DNA of 64,000 nucleotides, taken from the NCBI GenBank assembly GCA_018343915.1, contig JABRWF010000003.1, positions 4,712,001 through 4,776,000 on the forward strand, given 5' to 3'. The position numbers and the translations under genes are program-made. Every line of letters starts with the position of its first letter. The stretch's first letter is position 1. Positions 23,067 to 35,412 of the stretch are shown here, piece by piece. The stretch is from Agroathelia rolfsii. Its lineage: Eukaryota > Basidiomycota > Agaricomycetes > Amylocorticiales > Amylocorticiaceae. A model generated the notes under the pieces. That model was given only the letters and a program-made list of their open reading frames with translations, was not told the origin of the DNA and did no database searches.

Positions 23067-23482
23067 GATTGTAGGTGAGTGTGGCCAGCGCACTCGAAGT
23101 GTAGAGCACAAGCGTGTCTTGATGAAAGGACAAGCAATAGAATGATGACATGTATGCAACAGCACAATACATTTGTGTATTTTATGCTTCCGGGGTCACA
23201 CATCATTTCCGCCACGTCCTTCACTTCGACCCTTACACAGCCACGGGCCAGTCATTAGTATGCGACTCTCTCGCAGACTGATCTTATTCTCAATCAACAT
23301 TTGCTACTAGATTTACTATCATGCACTATGAATCGATTCATTTGTGGTATATAAACTGAATCCTACTGATGACATCTTGAGTTATAGATATAGTACCACG
23401 ATGGATGATGATCCGCTCATTTCGTTAGAAGAATGTCGACAAAACATTTACTAACTTGAAAAACTGTGAGATGACACAGGAA
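23067..23482. other. intergenic: MFS promoter / PUS7 3' flank
   Basis: 416 bp, no coding signal recognised. Confidence 0.5.
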
Positions 23483-26400
23483 TTATGATTGAGCTTCATC
23501 TTCAACAGCTTCACTGCTCTTATATTTCTGATCTTCCGATGCTCTCGTTAGATCGGTCTGATATCCAGAGCTCGTGTCTGTCTTTGTCACTTCACGCAAT
23601 GCCATGGTCGCATATGCCGCCGTGCCTAGGGTGAATCGGATTTGGAGGGCCAGGAACTTCCCATCTTCTGTTATCTCCGGCGGATCGAATCCAAGCAATC
23701 TGTCCTCGTCCGCTTGCGCCAACGCGACATCTGGATCGGTATACCTCATAGCAGACCAAGACATGTCTTTTGGTAGGTGCAATATCTTGCGATATGTACC
23801 ATAGAGCGTATATTCTCTGTTTGCACAAAATATTGAGTTAGCGGTACTTTCGACTCAACACTCAAATATGACCAGTTACTTTTGTTTTCGAACAAAGTTA
23901 TCAGGATCGAGTCCGTCGGCTTTGAGGAAAGCGCGATATTTTTCGCCAAGCTCGCCACCGGGGAACGCTACGTCCGTACCGGGCAAGGGCATCACCACAT
24001 CGAAAATTGAGTATTTTTCAATGTCTTCGGCTGTGAGAGTCTTGATTTTCGGCGCATTCCATCGTTTCTTTTGGGCTACCACGGCGGCAGAGGACATAGC
24101 TATAACGAATTAATTTATGGTTGCATTGACCAAAGCAACGAATCAAATTACCAGGTTCTTCCACATTGTCATCATCGTTCAGTGGCGCGTCAACATCCAT
24201 CGCGTCATCCTCTGATGGTTTTTCGGCCTTTTGGCTGGGGGATGACTCGTATACCAGATCGCCCACGACAGGCTTATCAGTCCCGTATGTTCGAATTCGT
24301 TCGGAGACGACCGCGTTCCATACGTATGATTGATAGGCGTGAACGTACATCAGCCGTAGATTACGTGGAATCTGCCAGACTCGAAATCAGGAAATCTCAT
24401 GAAACAAAAACGAAGCAACTTACAGTGGAAAGGGCGCCCATAGCGTTTCTTGTATCACCTTTCATCTTTTTGAAGCTCTCCAAAATGCATCGTTCGGCCA
24501 CCACTCGTCTCGGCATTAATTCTAATGCTCTGTCAAGGTCACCATCAATGAGCCATGCATTTCTAGCGACGGCTATATCTGGATGTTCTCCAACTCTGTG
24601 CCGCATGATTAAAGACACAGCTTTTTGCCATTCAGATTTCAAGAGTGCAAGGCCGATGGAGTGAGTAGGGATAGATGCAGTACCGAAACGCTGCATTCCT
24701 AATTTAGGAGCGAGTTAAAACCTTTTTTTAAAAGTGCTGATAGCGAAACGTACCATAGTAGTTGATGAATCCCTTATTTTTGATGCTGTTCATGGCTTGA
24801 TCGAGTATTTCTATGGAGTCTACTTCCACATTCCTACATGAACAATGTCAACTCAGGAACCTACATAGCATATATCCACATTTACCTCAGCGTGACGACA
24901 AAAGTATTTCCTTTCAGCATCCCTAGGTCAAGGTTTCCCTTTCGATAATTGAAGTCAGTGAGCCGAACACCATGGTCAGCCCGCTGACTGACGGCCTCCT
25001 GTTCCGTTCTCTTCCTAGGAACTCCGTTTGCCAATCGCCAAACTTCCTCAACAGTCTTCTTTCCTCGGCGCAATGAGACACGTTGTGTGGTGATCCCGCG
25101 CTTGTCCTTTGTTCCTGACACTGCAAGATCTTTAACGCTACAGTGTAGCGTCCGTGCTACATATCCGAGGGCGTCCTGAGAGTCACGGTTTGTCTTCTGC
25201 ATGGTAAAATGGATGAAAGGTGGATATGCGCCGCGAGCAGGGCGATCTTCTGGAGCTATAAAACTATATTCACACCAATGCTCATTGTTTCTGGGCCTGC
25301 AAACACACGCTACCTTGTCCTCCACGACCGCCACCACGTCCACTATTGTGTCTCGTCCACTTTATGGCAATGCGTGATCCCCCTTCGGTCGACGGAGCTG
25401 AGCTATCAGTCTCTGTTTCTAGCTTTCCACCAAACAAGTCCCGAATCTTAGCATGGAAGGCCGTCCTCGTCTCTTTGGATACAACAGGCTACTTGAATCC
25501 ATATGAACCATCAGACAATGTTCGAGCACATAAGAATAGTTTTTTTTTGCAAATAACGAAGAGAAAGATATACGGACATCAGAGACAACTTTTCTATTAT
25601 CCTCACGCTCGTTTTTCCCAGCGCGTCCTCCACCGCGGCCGCCTCTACCCCCACCGCGCCCACCACGCCCTCCACGTCGATCCCGGCTCTTTCCCTTTTT
25701 GTCGTTTGCTTGAGGCTCTTCTGGAGGCTCAGGAGTCTCGGCGCGCGTCTCTGTCTCCTCCGATTTGGGTTTGCGACTGGCCCAGCCATTGTCGCTGACG
25801 CGGGGTGGGTCACGGCCTTGGAGATACATTTCCTTCAAACGAGCAATGGCATCGTCGGATAAGAAATTCTTGAGTTCGGCATCAAAGTGATCTTGCCAGA
25901 CATCGCCTTTCTCGTTTTTGACCACAGACTGATTCGAAGTGGATGTTGCGGCAGTAGGAGTATTTATAGATGAAGATTCATCATTAGCCTTGGCAGCTTC
26001 ATCGGGATTGTTTTCAGCAGCTGTTGCTGGGTTTTCGGCGGCGGCAGTATCAGAGGGCGTGGCAGCTTCCACAGTGACAGTAATATCCTCTTGAAGAGCT
26101 TCAGTTTCGGTCTCGGTAGGTTCTGCAGCAGAATCATCTTGGGGAGTTGCAATAACAGAAGTAGCGGAATCAACAGCAGAAGTAGTAGTAGTAGTAATTT
26201 GTTCAGCTTTAGCCTTCTTGGGTGGTGGTTCCGGTTTGCCGAGAGACTTGATACGAATGACGTTGCCTTCTTGGTCAACTTCATATACGAGGAAATCCGT
26301 GAACCTGGGATTAGGGAGCAAGAAGAATACGTGATATAAGCCTAAAATACAAAAATTGGTTCCAGTGTGCTTACCGTTGCTTGATGATGCCTCTTATCTG

Positions 26401-26691
26401 AGGAATACCACGACTAATGTACTCCGAAATACCAACATCGCTTTCAAGAATGCGCAAGTTCTCCTCTCCATTGGTCTCCGGCGATGGTATACCAAGGAGG
26501 GCGTGACTTGGTGGCAGGATGGCTTCATGCTCTGAGGGAGCGACAGTAGTCGTTTCTGCTATGTCGGTGGCTGCCGTATCAGGTTCGGACTCTTGTAGAT
26601 CAAATTTGGCCCTTTTTGGTGATTTTTCTAGCTCGACATCTTCGCCCTCCCTTTTGCGAGCAGCAGAAGGAGGTGCAGCGTCTGTGTCCAT
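23483..26691 (-). CDS. PUS7: TruD-family pseudouridine synthase Pus7
   Basis: Nine exons read leftwards: 26691-26375, 26304-25578, 25488-25314, 25255-24886, 24833-24754, 24698-24424, 24371-24152, 24099-23880, 23816-23483, 905 residues. Pus7 converts uridine to pseudouridine in tRNA (position 13), U2 snRNA, 5S rRNA and mRNA. TruD features are [30 protein letters not shown], the catalytic loop [13 protein letters not shown] (Asp457), the FINYYGMQRFG core and the late AYQSYVWN. It is much longer than yeast Pus7 (676 residues). Most of the excess is an insertion after residue ~118: Ala/Thr/Glu-rich sequence, a [15 protein letters not shown] helix, then an RGG tract at about 320-340. A second short RG tract lies near residue 400. 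Confidence 0.94.
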
Positions 26692-26800
26692 TTGGAAAGC
26701 TGGAACCTGAAATAAGAAGGAAAAGATGATTTGCTTCCGTGCTTGTAGATAACGACCAACTTCCCACTTCGACTGAATCTCTTTCTAGCAAAGAAAAAAA
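26692..26800. promoter_or_regulatory. 109-bp divergent promoter PUS7 / URA3
   Basis: Only 109 bp separate the two outward-facing start codons, so both transcription units must share this segment or start inside each other. Confidence 0.6.
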
Positions 26801-27820
26801 ATGTCCACAACGACTCAACGCAACATAGCATACAGGAGTAGCTATGGCGTTCGAGCTAAAAAACATAAGAATGCAGCTGCCAAGAAGCTGCTAGAAATCA
26901 TGGAGGAAAAAAAGAGCAACTTGGCCGTCAGCGTCGATGTAACGAAATCCAAGGACTTTCTGGCTATCATAGATGCAGTCGGCCCCTATGTGTGCATGAT
27001 CAAGGTCATTATTAATATTCAACCCATCCGGTGTCTACTGCTATGTACTTTATTTCGCTCCCTGTCTCTAAAACTATGGAACGACACAGACACATGTGGA
27101 CATCTTGGAGGATTTTGATCATTCCGTCATTGAATCTCTCGTGAACCTGAGCTCTAAACACAACTTTCTGATCTTTGAAGACCGCAAGTTTGCTGACATC
27201 GGTTGGTTATGTTTCTCGACGCATATATGCAACTAATGGTCGAAATAAAAATACAAAATTTATTCATAGGCAACACGGTCTCCCTACAGTACTCTAATGG
27301 CGTACATAAGATCGCCAGCTGGTCACATATCACAAACGCACATCCTGTACCTGGCCCATCCATTATTCAGGGTCTCTCTTCTGTCGGTGTACCCCTCGGT
27401 CGTGGACTCTTGCTGCTTGCAGAGATGAGCACCAAAGGTTCTCTCGCAACGGGCGTTTATACCAACGAGGCCGTCCGCATGGCACGAGCCCATCGAGACT
27501 TCGTCATCGGTTTCATTGCACAGAAGAGAATGGACGGCATCGGTGCATCCGAAGATGAGGACATCAGCGAGGAGGATTTCCTGATCCTGACGCCTGGTGT
27601 TGGTTTGGATTCCAAGGGTGATACGATGGGTCAGCAATACCGAACACCGCATCAGGTGATTGTCGATTCCGGGTGCGACGTGATCATCGTGGGGAGAGGA
27701 ATATACGGCAAGAGCGACCAGCTGGATGTGCCCAAGGCGCAGGCGCAGGCAGAAAGATACCAGGCAGAAGGGTGGAAAGCTTATCTGGAGCGAGTTTCAA
27801 AGGAGGCGGCGTCTGCATAA
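26801..27820 (+). CDS. URA3: orotidine 5'-phosphate decarboxylase
   Basis: Three exons: 26801-27004, 27090-27201, 27270-27820, giving 288 residues. The enzyme converts OMP to UMP, the last step of de novo pyrimidine synthesis, in the cytosol. The catalytic D-x-K-x-x-D array is in [13 protein letters not shown], with Asp99, Lys101 and Asp104. The substrate-binding [10 protein letters not shown], the [10 protein letters not shown] loop, the phosphate-binding PGVGL and the late IIVGRGIY are present. An acidic insert ([14 protein letters not shown]) before PGVG is in the position where fungal enzymes vary. Length matches fungal Ura3/PyrG. Convergent with the esterase, stops 81 bp apart. Confidence 0.97.
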
Positions 27821-27901
27821 ATTACAACAAAAAGTCTATTCTACATGTAAAGGTATAAAAAGGATGGTGCTGTCCTCCTAGAATGCCATCAAAATCCTGG
27901 A

Positions 27902-30205
27902 TTAATGATGGAAAATATGAGCATTGGAGTTGAGATAGTTGATCTGTTGCGATCGTTCGTCATCGGGAATCATGGTCGTATTTCCGGTCCATAGCTGTAT
28001 AATGTTCTGGTTTGACTGAGTGAATTGTGTCCATTGAGGTCCTGATAGAAGAATATGTCGGAAAATGTACTACATATGGAAGAATATCACTCACTTTCAC
28101 TGCCCCGGCCATCATTTGGGTCAAGAGTTGTAGCGAATGAAATGAAGTAATCCTTCATCTGGACACTCAGTGTTTGTGATGAAGTGGCTCCATTTCCATT
28201 CCCATATATATACGTAAGGTCAGAACCGTGTTTTACTGGCATGATTATGAGCACAAACGAATCTTCGACTTTGATGTGACGGGATTAATCTTACTGCCAA
28301 GGTATCCCGGGCTTGATGGCTGGGGATCAGAAAAGATATAGCCATAGGCGATCTGGCTAGCATTGCTCGCGGCTTGAAGTACCATACGTCGCAGGGCGAG
28401 GAACAAGAGGTCATTATCTGACATAAGGAACCAAATGTTAATTTCACGACGGATACTTGAAGAGCATAGTAAACGATTACATACAAATGGCAGCCATCCT
28501 TTTATACTGAGAACTTAACCCAAACGTCTGATTACCTGTATTGGCCGGAATCCCTTGCGATGGGTTATCAGGGTACAGCTGAAGAATCTGGGCAGCTGCC
28601 GATGGTAGAGCTTGAGACTGGATACTTGCAACCGTTGGTGTATAATTCGCTACAATCCAAGTGTAGATATCCTGTTCGGAACTGACCGCCGTCGGCATGA
28701 ACAACGTGCTATCGTCCAAGCATGTGCCAGCCATGACAGCAACTGAACTTCCGCTCCTAGCAGCAAAGACATTAGAAGGATAATCAGGGAAGACCCCGTC
28801 TTCGCCATCAATGACGGGCACCCAGGGGAACAGCTCGTCATAGTAAGATGCAGACGAGGCAAATGCATTTACGATTTCCGCAATGCTAGCGGACTGAAGA
28901 CAGGAGATGGTGTTTCCAGATGTGGCAAGAGAGCTGCAAGACGGAACGAGGCCGGCAAAGATCTCCCAGTTTGTGTTCCGAGCAGTAGCATTGTAGGTAA
29001 GCGTCGTCGCTGCTGAACCTGATTGGAGAATCTAGATACAATATTTGAGTAATCTCCTGTGAAGGTAGTAAAATAAAACTTACGACGGCTCTTGCCAAAG
29101 AATCAAAAGCAGAATTGAGAGCTAGTGTGCTAACAGATGCGGCTCCAGCACTTTCGCCAAAAACGGTCACCTGTTCTGATTCATAAGATCTATTTCAAGT
29201 CATGCGGGCTAGAATCAAAATTACAAACCTTGTCTTTGTCACCGCCAAAAGCTCCTATATTACTCTGCACCCACTGAAGAGCAGCGACCTGGTCTTTCAA
29301 CCCTAGATTGAGTATACCATGCTCACCGGCTTCTTGCCCTTGGGGGAACCCCAGCGGTCCAAGCCGATAATTCATGCTAACGTATATGACAGGGGTGCCC
29401 TAATCATGTCAACAAAATAAATCAAGGGTATCCCAAGAAAATCAAAGACACAACTAACACGCTGAATGCTCTGGTAAACGAGAGGGCGCGGGTCGTAGCT
29501 TGATGATGCACCATCTAGTAATCACTAGTCAGCGTAAGGGATGCTTGCGTATCAGTGAAGTATACCTACAAGAAAATCCTCCGCCGTATATCCAGACCAT
29601 GACCGGGACGAGCTCGTCCTTGTTCAGCGAATGAGGGCGCACAATGTTGAGCGTAAGGCAATCCTCGGCCACACCACTACCGGCTGTTGATCCCTAGAGT
29701 TTTTCCGTACAGTGAATAAGCACCCGAAGTATGAGAAGCACGCTCGAGTGAGATCTGCGGACTTGCTGTATGCATCCGAGTCCAAATCCTTGAGCAACAA
29801 GTCTTGATACATTAACATTCGTCCTCAGTACTGGTGGTGCGAAGCGCAATGACCCTACAGGTGGTTCAGCGAAAGGTATACCTGATACGGCACAATGTTT
29901 TTTGCTTTAGTTGGACATGATCTCTTTTTAGCATACCATTAGCACCACTGGCACTCACCTCCAAAGAAATCCATATCCTTGTCCATATACGCGCCAACGA
30001 CAGTCGCATTGCTGATTGTTACTGTCGGAGAAGGGTGCCGACGACGAGAAACAATGACGCCATAGACGATACCGAATATCGCAGCAAGAACGACGACGAG
30101 ACCGAAGAGTTTTAGAGCAAGACGGTTGGTCCGGGAGGGCGGCGGTTCTTGGTTGCTCGAGTCATTAGTATCTTGGGCACCCCTGAAGCGGCCGAGTAGC
30201 CTCAT
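27902..30205 (-). CDS. membrane-anchored type-B carboxylesterase/lipase
   Basis: Ten exons read leftwards: 30205-29959, 29881-29763, 29693-29570, 29514-29459, 29399-29229, 29170-29084, 29031-28485, 28417-28295, 28235-28095, 28041-27902, 584 residues. An alpha/beta-hydrolase of the cholinesterase-like family. The N-terminal 30 residues are polar, then one transmembrane helix ([20 protein letters not shown]) makes it a type II membrane protein. The family landmarks are [35 protein letters not shown] (oxyanion hole), the nucleophile elbow [10 protein letters not shown] (Ser about 246) and [12 protein letters not shown], which carries the catalytic His. Natural substrate is unknown. Start chosen at the Met that begins the cytosolic tail; an upstream in-frame Met exists at 30364. 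Confidence 0.88.
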
Positions 30206-30562
30206 GCTTGCTGGTAGTCGAAGGAAGTATACGCGCCGTTTCGCTGCAAAGGCGAACAGATGAGTCTTCAAGTTGCCAGGCTGTGTGCAATGACGGCGGG
30301 ACCGCGACTGGGCTGCTAATGAGTGGAAATGGTGGATAGATTTTGAGGCATTACAGAGCATCACAGCATCTCAACAATGATAGTAGGGACAGATTATCTA
30401 ATCTTCCAAGATAAAATATATTGCAGGTACAAGCATCATAATTGCATATCCAAGAATATATGGACTCATTCAAATACCAAAAAGTATTACAATACATTAT
30501 TTAAAACCAGTAACATATCAATCCAGTTGCCGTCCCATTCCAAGTCCATCGGTCCATTTTCC
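30206..30562. other. intergenic: esterase promoter / photolyase 3' flank
   Basis: 357 bp, AT-rich between 30400 and 30520, no coding signal. Confidence 0.5.
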
Positions 30563-32857
30563 TCATTCTTCTCCGGGCTCCTTATATCTCCTGATCGCCC
30601 GCTCCCTCACCTTGGCATGATCCACAATCGGTTGGGGGTACCCCAACTTATCCGCCAGCGCCGTTGACGGCTTGTGAATCTCTGGTCCTCTGACTTTCCT
30701 CAACTCCGGTACAAAGTAGCGTATATACTCGCCCGTGGGGTCGACCTTTTCGGATTGTGTATATGGATTCATGATGCGGAAGTAAGGAGAAGCGTCAGTG
30801 CCCGTGGATGCTGACCATTGCCAGCCGCCATTATTGGAAGCCAGGTCTGCGTCAATAAGACTTTCGCTGAAGTACTGAAAACGTGCGTAAGCACACAGAG
30901 TATGAAGCCAATAGACACGTAAAGGTAACATACACGCTCGCCCAAACGCCAGTCTATCATGAGGTCTTTCGTGAGGAACATGGCAGTAATCATCCGCAAA
31001 CGATTGTGCATCCAGCCTACAGGCAATTGTTAATTCCCTGCTACACCAATGATTTTCGTCCGAGATATGACGCACCCATTTGTTTAAGTTGACGCATTCC
31101 GGCATCTACAATTGGTACACCCGTCTTTCCATCCTTCCATGCCTGGAGCATCTCCCCGTTAACCTCCCACACCACATCCGCATAATTCTCGTTGCTGCCA
31201 GACCAAGGAGTGAAGAGTGAGAAGAAAACAAATACGGATCATAAAGCGTCAGCGCTTCTTACAATGGTCTTCCCATGCTAACCCGCGGATGCTCAACCAG
31301 AATGTTAACATAAAAGTCTCTCCATGCAAGTTCTTGTACCCAGCGGCCAACACTAGTCTCACGCGATCCGTCGACTTTTTTTATTCCAAGGAGCTTCATT
31401 GTCTCGCGGACGCACTGACGTACACTGATTACACCTGACGCAAGATACGGACTATATATATAGGCGGTGAGAACTCTTGATGGCAGCGTAGGAGAGATAT
31501 GACAACATACCTGAGACGAGAAGAGGTATCTTTGTCAGGAAAATCCCTCTTTTGACCGTATTCTCGGATACGACTCTTCTTGTCCGAGTTCTCAGCACCT
31601 TCCGCAAGAGGATTAGACAAGCCAATCTGACAGGAGCGCGCTTTGGTGTACAGGAAGCGGTCGAGCATCTGGTAAATAGTCAGGAGAGTTATTCTACTAA
31701 TCGAAGAGTAAAAAGGTAAACCTTGTGAGCAACTTCTTCACCTTCGGGCCATGCCTCTCGCATCGCTTGGCCCATTTCTGGTTCCAGTTCGAATCCGTCG
31801 ACGCTGGGAGGGATCTCGGTCTCAAACAGTGGCCCCAATTTACTATCCTGACGAACTGATTCGTTGTTGGGGGAAGGGTCCGGACAATTCTCTAAATAGT
31901 GTGGAATGTTGCCGTTCAGATTGTTAAGCCATGTCTTTTGGTAAGGCGAGAATACCTGGGGTAAAGAGTATTAGTTTCCAGGAGAAATACGGATACTGAA
32001 TATTTGCACTGACTGTGTATGTTTTGCCCTGCTTAGTCTCGCATACACCAGGCTCTACGACACATTTATCGTGATGGAAAGAAACATAGATACCAACATC
32101 TTTGGCATCTTTAAAGACCCTCAAATCACGCCGAAGTTCATCCAACTCGTACTCCATATTTGCAAACACGCGATTGGCCCCCAGTTCTTGGAATAACGAA
32201 ACCACACGCGAAGGTATGGTCTTACGCGGAATCAGAGTAAGGGTATGAAGAGGAATATGAAGTTCGGAGAGCTTGGTCTATGAGATATAATTAATGGGAT
32301 GCTTAATACACAATTTTTTTTAGAAAAAGGAGAATCCATACTTTCAAAGCACGCAAATTGCGCAGAAGAAAGTCGATTCTGCGCGCGCTTCGGTCATGGG
32401 CGGTGTAGTCCTGGGGACTGATGACGAAGATGACAATAAGCGGCAAGCCCTCTTTAGAGGCCTGCTTGGATGCTTGGGATAAAGCCCTGTTGTCAGATAC
32501 TATACCGGACTAGAATGAGCAACATGAAGGAACTGCGCTCAAAATTATATCACCTCTGAGGTCACCCATCCTCATCCAATAGATGACACAGGAGCCTTTT
32601 TCTACTTTAGGGGCCTTCTCCTCCACGAGATGTATGAGCTTATGAAATGGCGGGTCAGCATGAACCGCATCAGCGTTTTCCTGTGTGGCAATTTTGTTTG
32701 GTGAAAAGCTAGAAATCTCCGTGCGCGTCTTCTTTTTGGGAGGCTCACTAGGAGCAATGGCATTTGAGCTGGGAGCAGAGGTGCGTTTGGGCATGATGCT
32801 TGCGAATGTGTGCGTACGGATATGAGCAGAGAGTGCACGATGAGCAAGTCTGAACAT
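30563..32857 (-). CDS. PHR1: CPD photolyase (cryptochrome/photolyase class I)
   Basis: Nine exons read leftwards: 32857-32554, 32499-32342, 32277-32014, 31955-31722, 31668-31511, 31451-31263, 31194-31076, 31016-30934, 30874-30563, giving 606 residues. It splits cyclobutane pyrimidine dimers using blue light and FAD. The antenna-binding domain starts near [15 protein letters not shown]-domain landmarks are [68 protein letters not shown] and [20 protein letters not shown]. The order and spelling fit fungal Phr1 rather than a signalling cryptochrome. The first ~20 residues ([17 protein letters not shown]) look like a mitochondrial presequence. A second Met begins a segment with a PPKKKTR nuclear signal, so dual targeting is likely. 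Confidence 0.93.
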
Positions 32858-33389
32858 GGACTGCCATTATTATCATTTCCCCTAAGACTGTCCATTGCTG
32901 CGATGGACAGAGACTGATAGACTCAGGCAGCGCGCGCGATCGAATATCGCGTGACGTCACGCGAATTGAGCGCGATCGTGATTTGCTCTGTTTGGTTATA
33001 CATGTGTGCACTTGTGTTTTCGACATTTCGGTCACTTATGTAATCTATGTGTTCATGTATACACCGCATACACACTCCCAGCGCTCATGATAAATAGTAC
33101 GTAACAGTCTCGAGCTGATTCGGACAGCCTATACCGCATCCTCGTTAACGTCTACTGCTATTTTATTGCTAGATGCTCAGTTTGAATATCTTTTACCTTA
33201 GGTGCTCTCTTCAGGCTAATCACAATCTCTTTAAAGCACTCAAGAAGCGGTTTACTCACCTTATTATCTCTGCTATACCGCCTATTATCATTCAAGCATA
33301 CAACTGGTGGTGATACTGGCGATGGTTTAGATCAGTACTCAGTTCCCAGGAGTAAACCAGGCTCAAGCCTCTTTAACTCTAGTGCACCA
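32858..33389. other. intergenic: photolyase promoter
   Basis: 532 bp. Near 32935-32985 several GCGCGATCG-like palindromic words cluster (gcgcgcgatcgaatatcgcgtgacgtcacg region), including a perfect TGACGTCA (CRE-like) core at 32952-32959. Upstream of a light-repair gene this is a plausible bZIP site, but function is inferred only. Confidence 0.4.
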
Positions 33390-35409
33390 GTGGCACTGTA
33401 TTCCGATATGATGTTCGCTAGTAGTATCCCGTCCGAGTCAATAGAGATGATGATCTCAAATGTCGATGATGTGGGCAATATCAGAGCAAGCATGTACCAA
33501 AACTCCTCTCCGCTCTTGATTCTGACAATTATTCCGAGCTGGGTACGCAGAGGCCAACTCCTGCTCAATTTTCTTCTTGGGTCAAGCATACATTATCCCT
33601 CTTCGGAACACCATACTTGCTCATATGACGAGGGCGGGTCTTCATCTGTCCCTGAGCATGATAACATAGTGGCTTCGTCGGCTACGCATGAGTTATCTCA
33701 TGAACCAACTTACAATAATAAAAAGGCGACATTACGGCCAATTTCACCTTCTCACAGCAATCGTTATAAACGGGTCCAGCGCGTGTAAATCTTCTTTGTA
33801 CACTATCGAGTCCAAAGCACCTACGAGGTTCATCAGGGATATGATAAAATCTAGCTACATAGCTTCGCCTATGCAAAAATCATATCTCAGGTACCCACGT
33901 CACTTCCTATTACCGAAGGGGCTCTGATATATTATAACAAAGCAGAAGTATTCTATTCACCAAGTATTCTTCCTCATAATCCCACTGATTGCGGCAATTA
34001 GTATATAATGACAGAGACTTTCCTAGAAATCCAAGAGAATTTGCAGCTGATCGAATTTTACTTATCGGTCATGCTTCTCCCCCTGCTGCGAAGACACGAA
34101 ATTAATCTTTCATCGCATATCCAGCTTGTTATTGAGCTCGTAGAGCCATTGGACAAAGTCAAACATACTCCTGCATGCGGATACTACCTAGTAGATCATA
34201 AAAACTACTGTTTGTTTTGGCCAGAATCTTTTAACGCAAATCGGGCTGTGTCGGCGGTGGATTGTGAAATAACAGACTCTCATTTTGGTGAGTACATTTG
34301 TATTTTTGAAGGCTAAGAATTGAAGGGCTTCGTCGATCAGGGACCTACATTAAGTCCGAATATTTGGTGAATGTTGACAAAATATAAATTTTTAAGAAAG
34401 TTTTTAATATCACCACCATTGTCCTATTCAATATTTAGGAAGCACCGCAAATACTTCCCAGGTTTAAGTTAGAAGATGTGAACATACTTAGCCATTGTCT
34501 GATCGGGCTCGTTGGTGGTCAGTAGGTCTATAGATATGATTATTATGTTTAAGACGACTCAATGATTATACTCTTGCCAGATTGAATAATGTCACCTGGA
34601 GCTAATACCCCGTGGACTCTAGAAAAGATGCAAAGTACTCTGGAGTTAACGAGGGTGGTTACGGAGAAATTCACGTTGGATGGTACTGGATCCCTTATCA
34701 ATGCGGATATTGAATGGTATGTAGGTATGCGCACCCGATCATCCGTTTTCGGACTTTCTATCTTAAATCACTATCAGCACGCCGTCTTTGGGCGATTGGT
34801 TTGTTGTCTGCCCCTGAATCAAAGTTTTATAGCCTGGCCTTACCCCATAACAGAATATTTCGGATTTTCCAACTTCCATGGCGAGCCACAGGCTCGTATC
34901 GATCACAGAATGAAACTTTATGCTGAAAAGTCCAAGCATCCCCAATTGCTAAATTTTATGACGTTCCTCTTTTTTTATGCGCCTCGTGCGTATATAAAAG
35001 ATTTGTACCAAGTAGTTGTCGATGGCAGAGCACCAGACCAAGCATCATGGCAAGAATTTTTTGTACGCCTCATCGAAGAATGGCAATCAATTTTGCTCTT
35101 GGTACGGGACTTGAATTTAATACTATAATACACATTCAAAGCGCTCCGCAGGGAGAGGTGCTTCTGGCCGTCAACATCTCATTCGTGGCGATACCGAGCG
35201 TGGACATCTCCAATCAGGGCAATTTTGTCCAACCCATTTCCCAAATATTCAGTTATATATCATCTGTGGCTGTCTTCGGCAGTATAGTCTCGGGGCTCGT
35301 ATTGGTACGACGGAGTAGTGTCAGGCAGCGCGACTCAGCAGAAGAAGCGGTCTGTCTCCTACTTTCATATCATAATCCTACAAATCTCATAACCTGGCAC
35401 TCAGATTAA
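33390..35409 (+). pseudogene. decayed member of an agaricomycete-type membrane protein family (WW-like N-terminal segment)
   Basis: A gene model can be followed but is broken. Segments: about 33390-33782, 33891-33947, 34002-34291, 34439-34514, 34581-35101 and 35152-35409, with plausible GT-AG introns (one of 54 nt). It encodes LPITEGALIYYNK (a diverged WW-like strand), then TETFLEIQENLQLIEFYL, YYLVDHKNYCLFWPE, a long conserved-looking helical part (TPWTLEKMQSTLELTRVV; WPYPITEYFGFSNF; MTFLFFYAPRAYIKDLYQ) and two C-terminal membrane segments. Lesions: a one-base frame change near 34457-34464 between KYFP and FKLEDVN, and an in-frame TGA at 34583-34585 just after a splice acceptor. I recall this layout as a repeated gene family in mushrooms with unknown function. 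Alternatively the last two exons (34589-35409) remain expressed. Confidence 0.5.
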
Positions 35410-35412
35410 TTT

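Noticed and set aside
21110..30205. MFS transporter, esterase and GST as a secondary-metabolite cluster
   Set aside because: They are separated by housekeeping genes (PUS7, URA3) and no PKS, NRPS, terpene cyclase or P450 is present.
33999..34001. In-frame TAG in the decayed membrane-protein gene
   Set aside because: It falls at the acceptor of a normal 54-nt GT-AG intron (33948-34001) that joins in phase, so it is not counted as a lesion.
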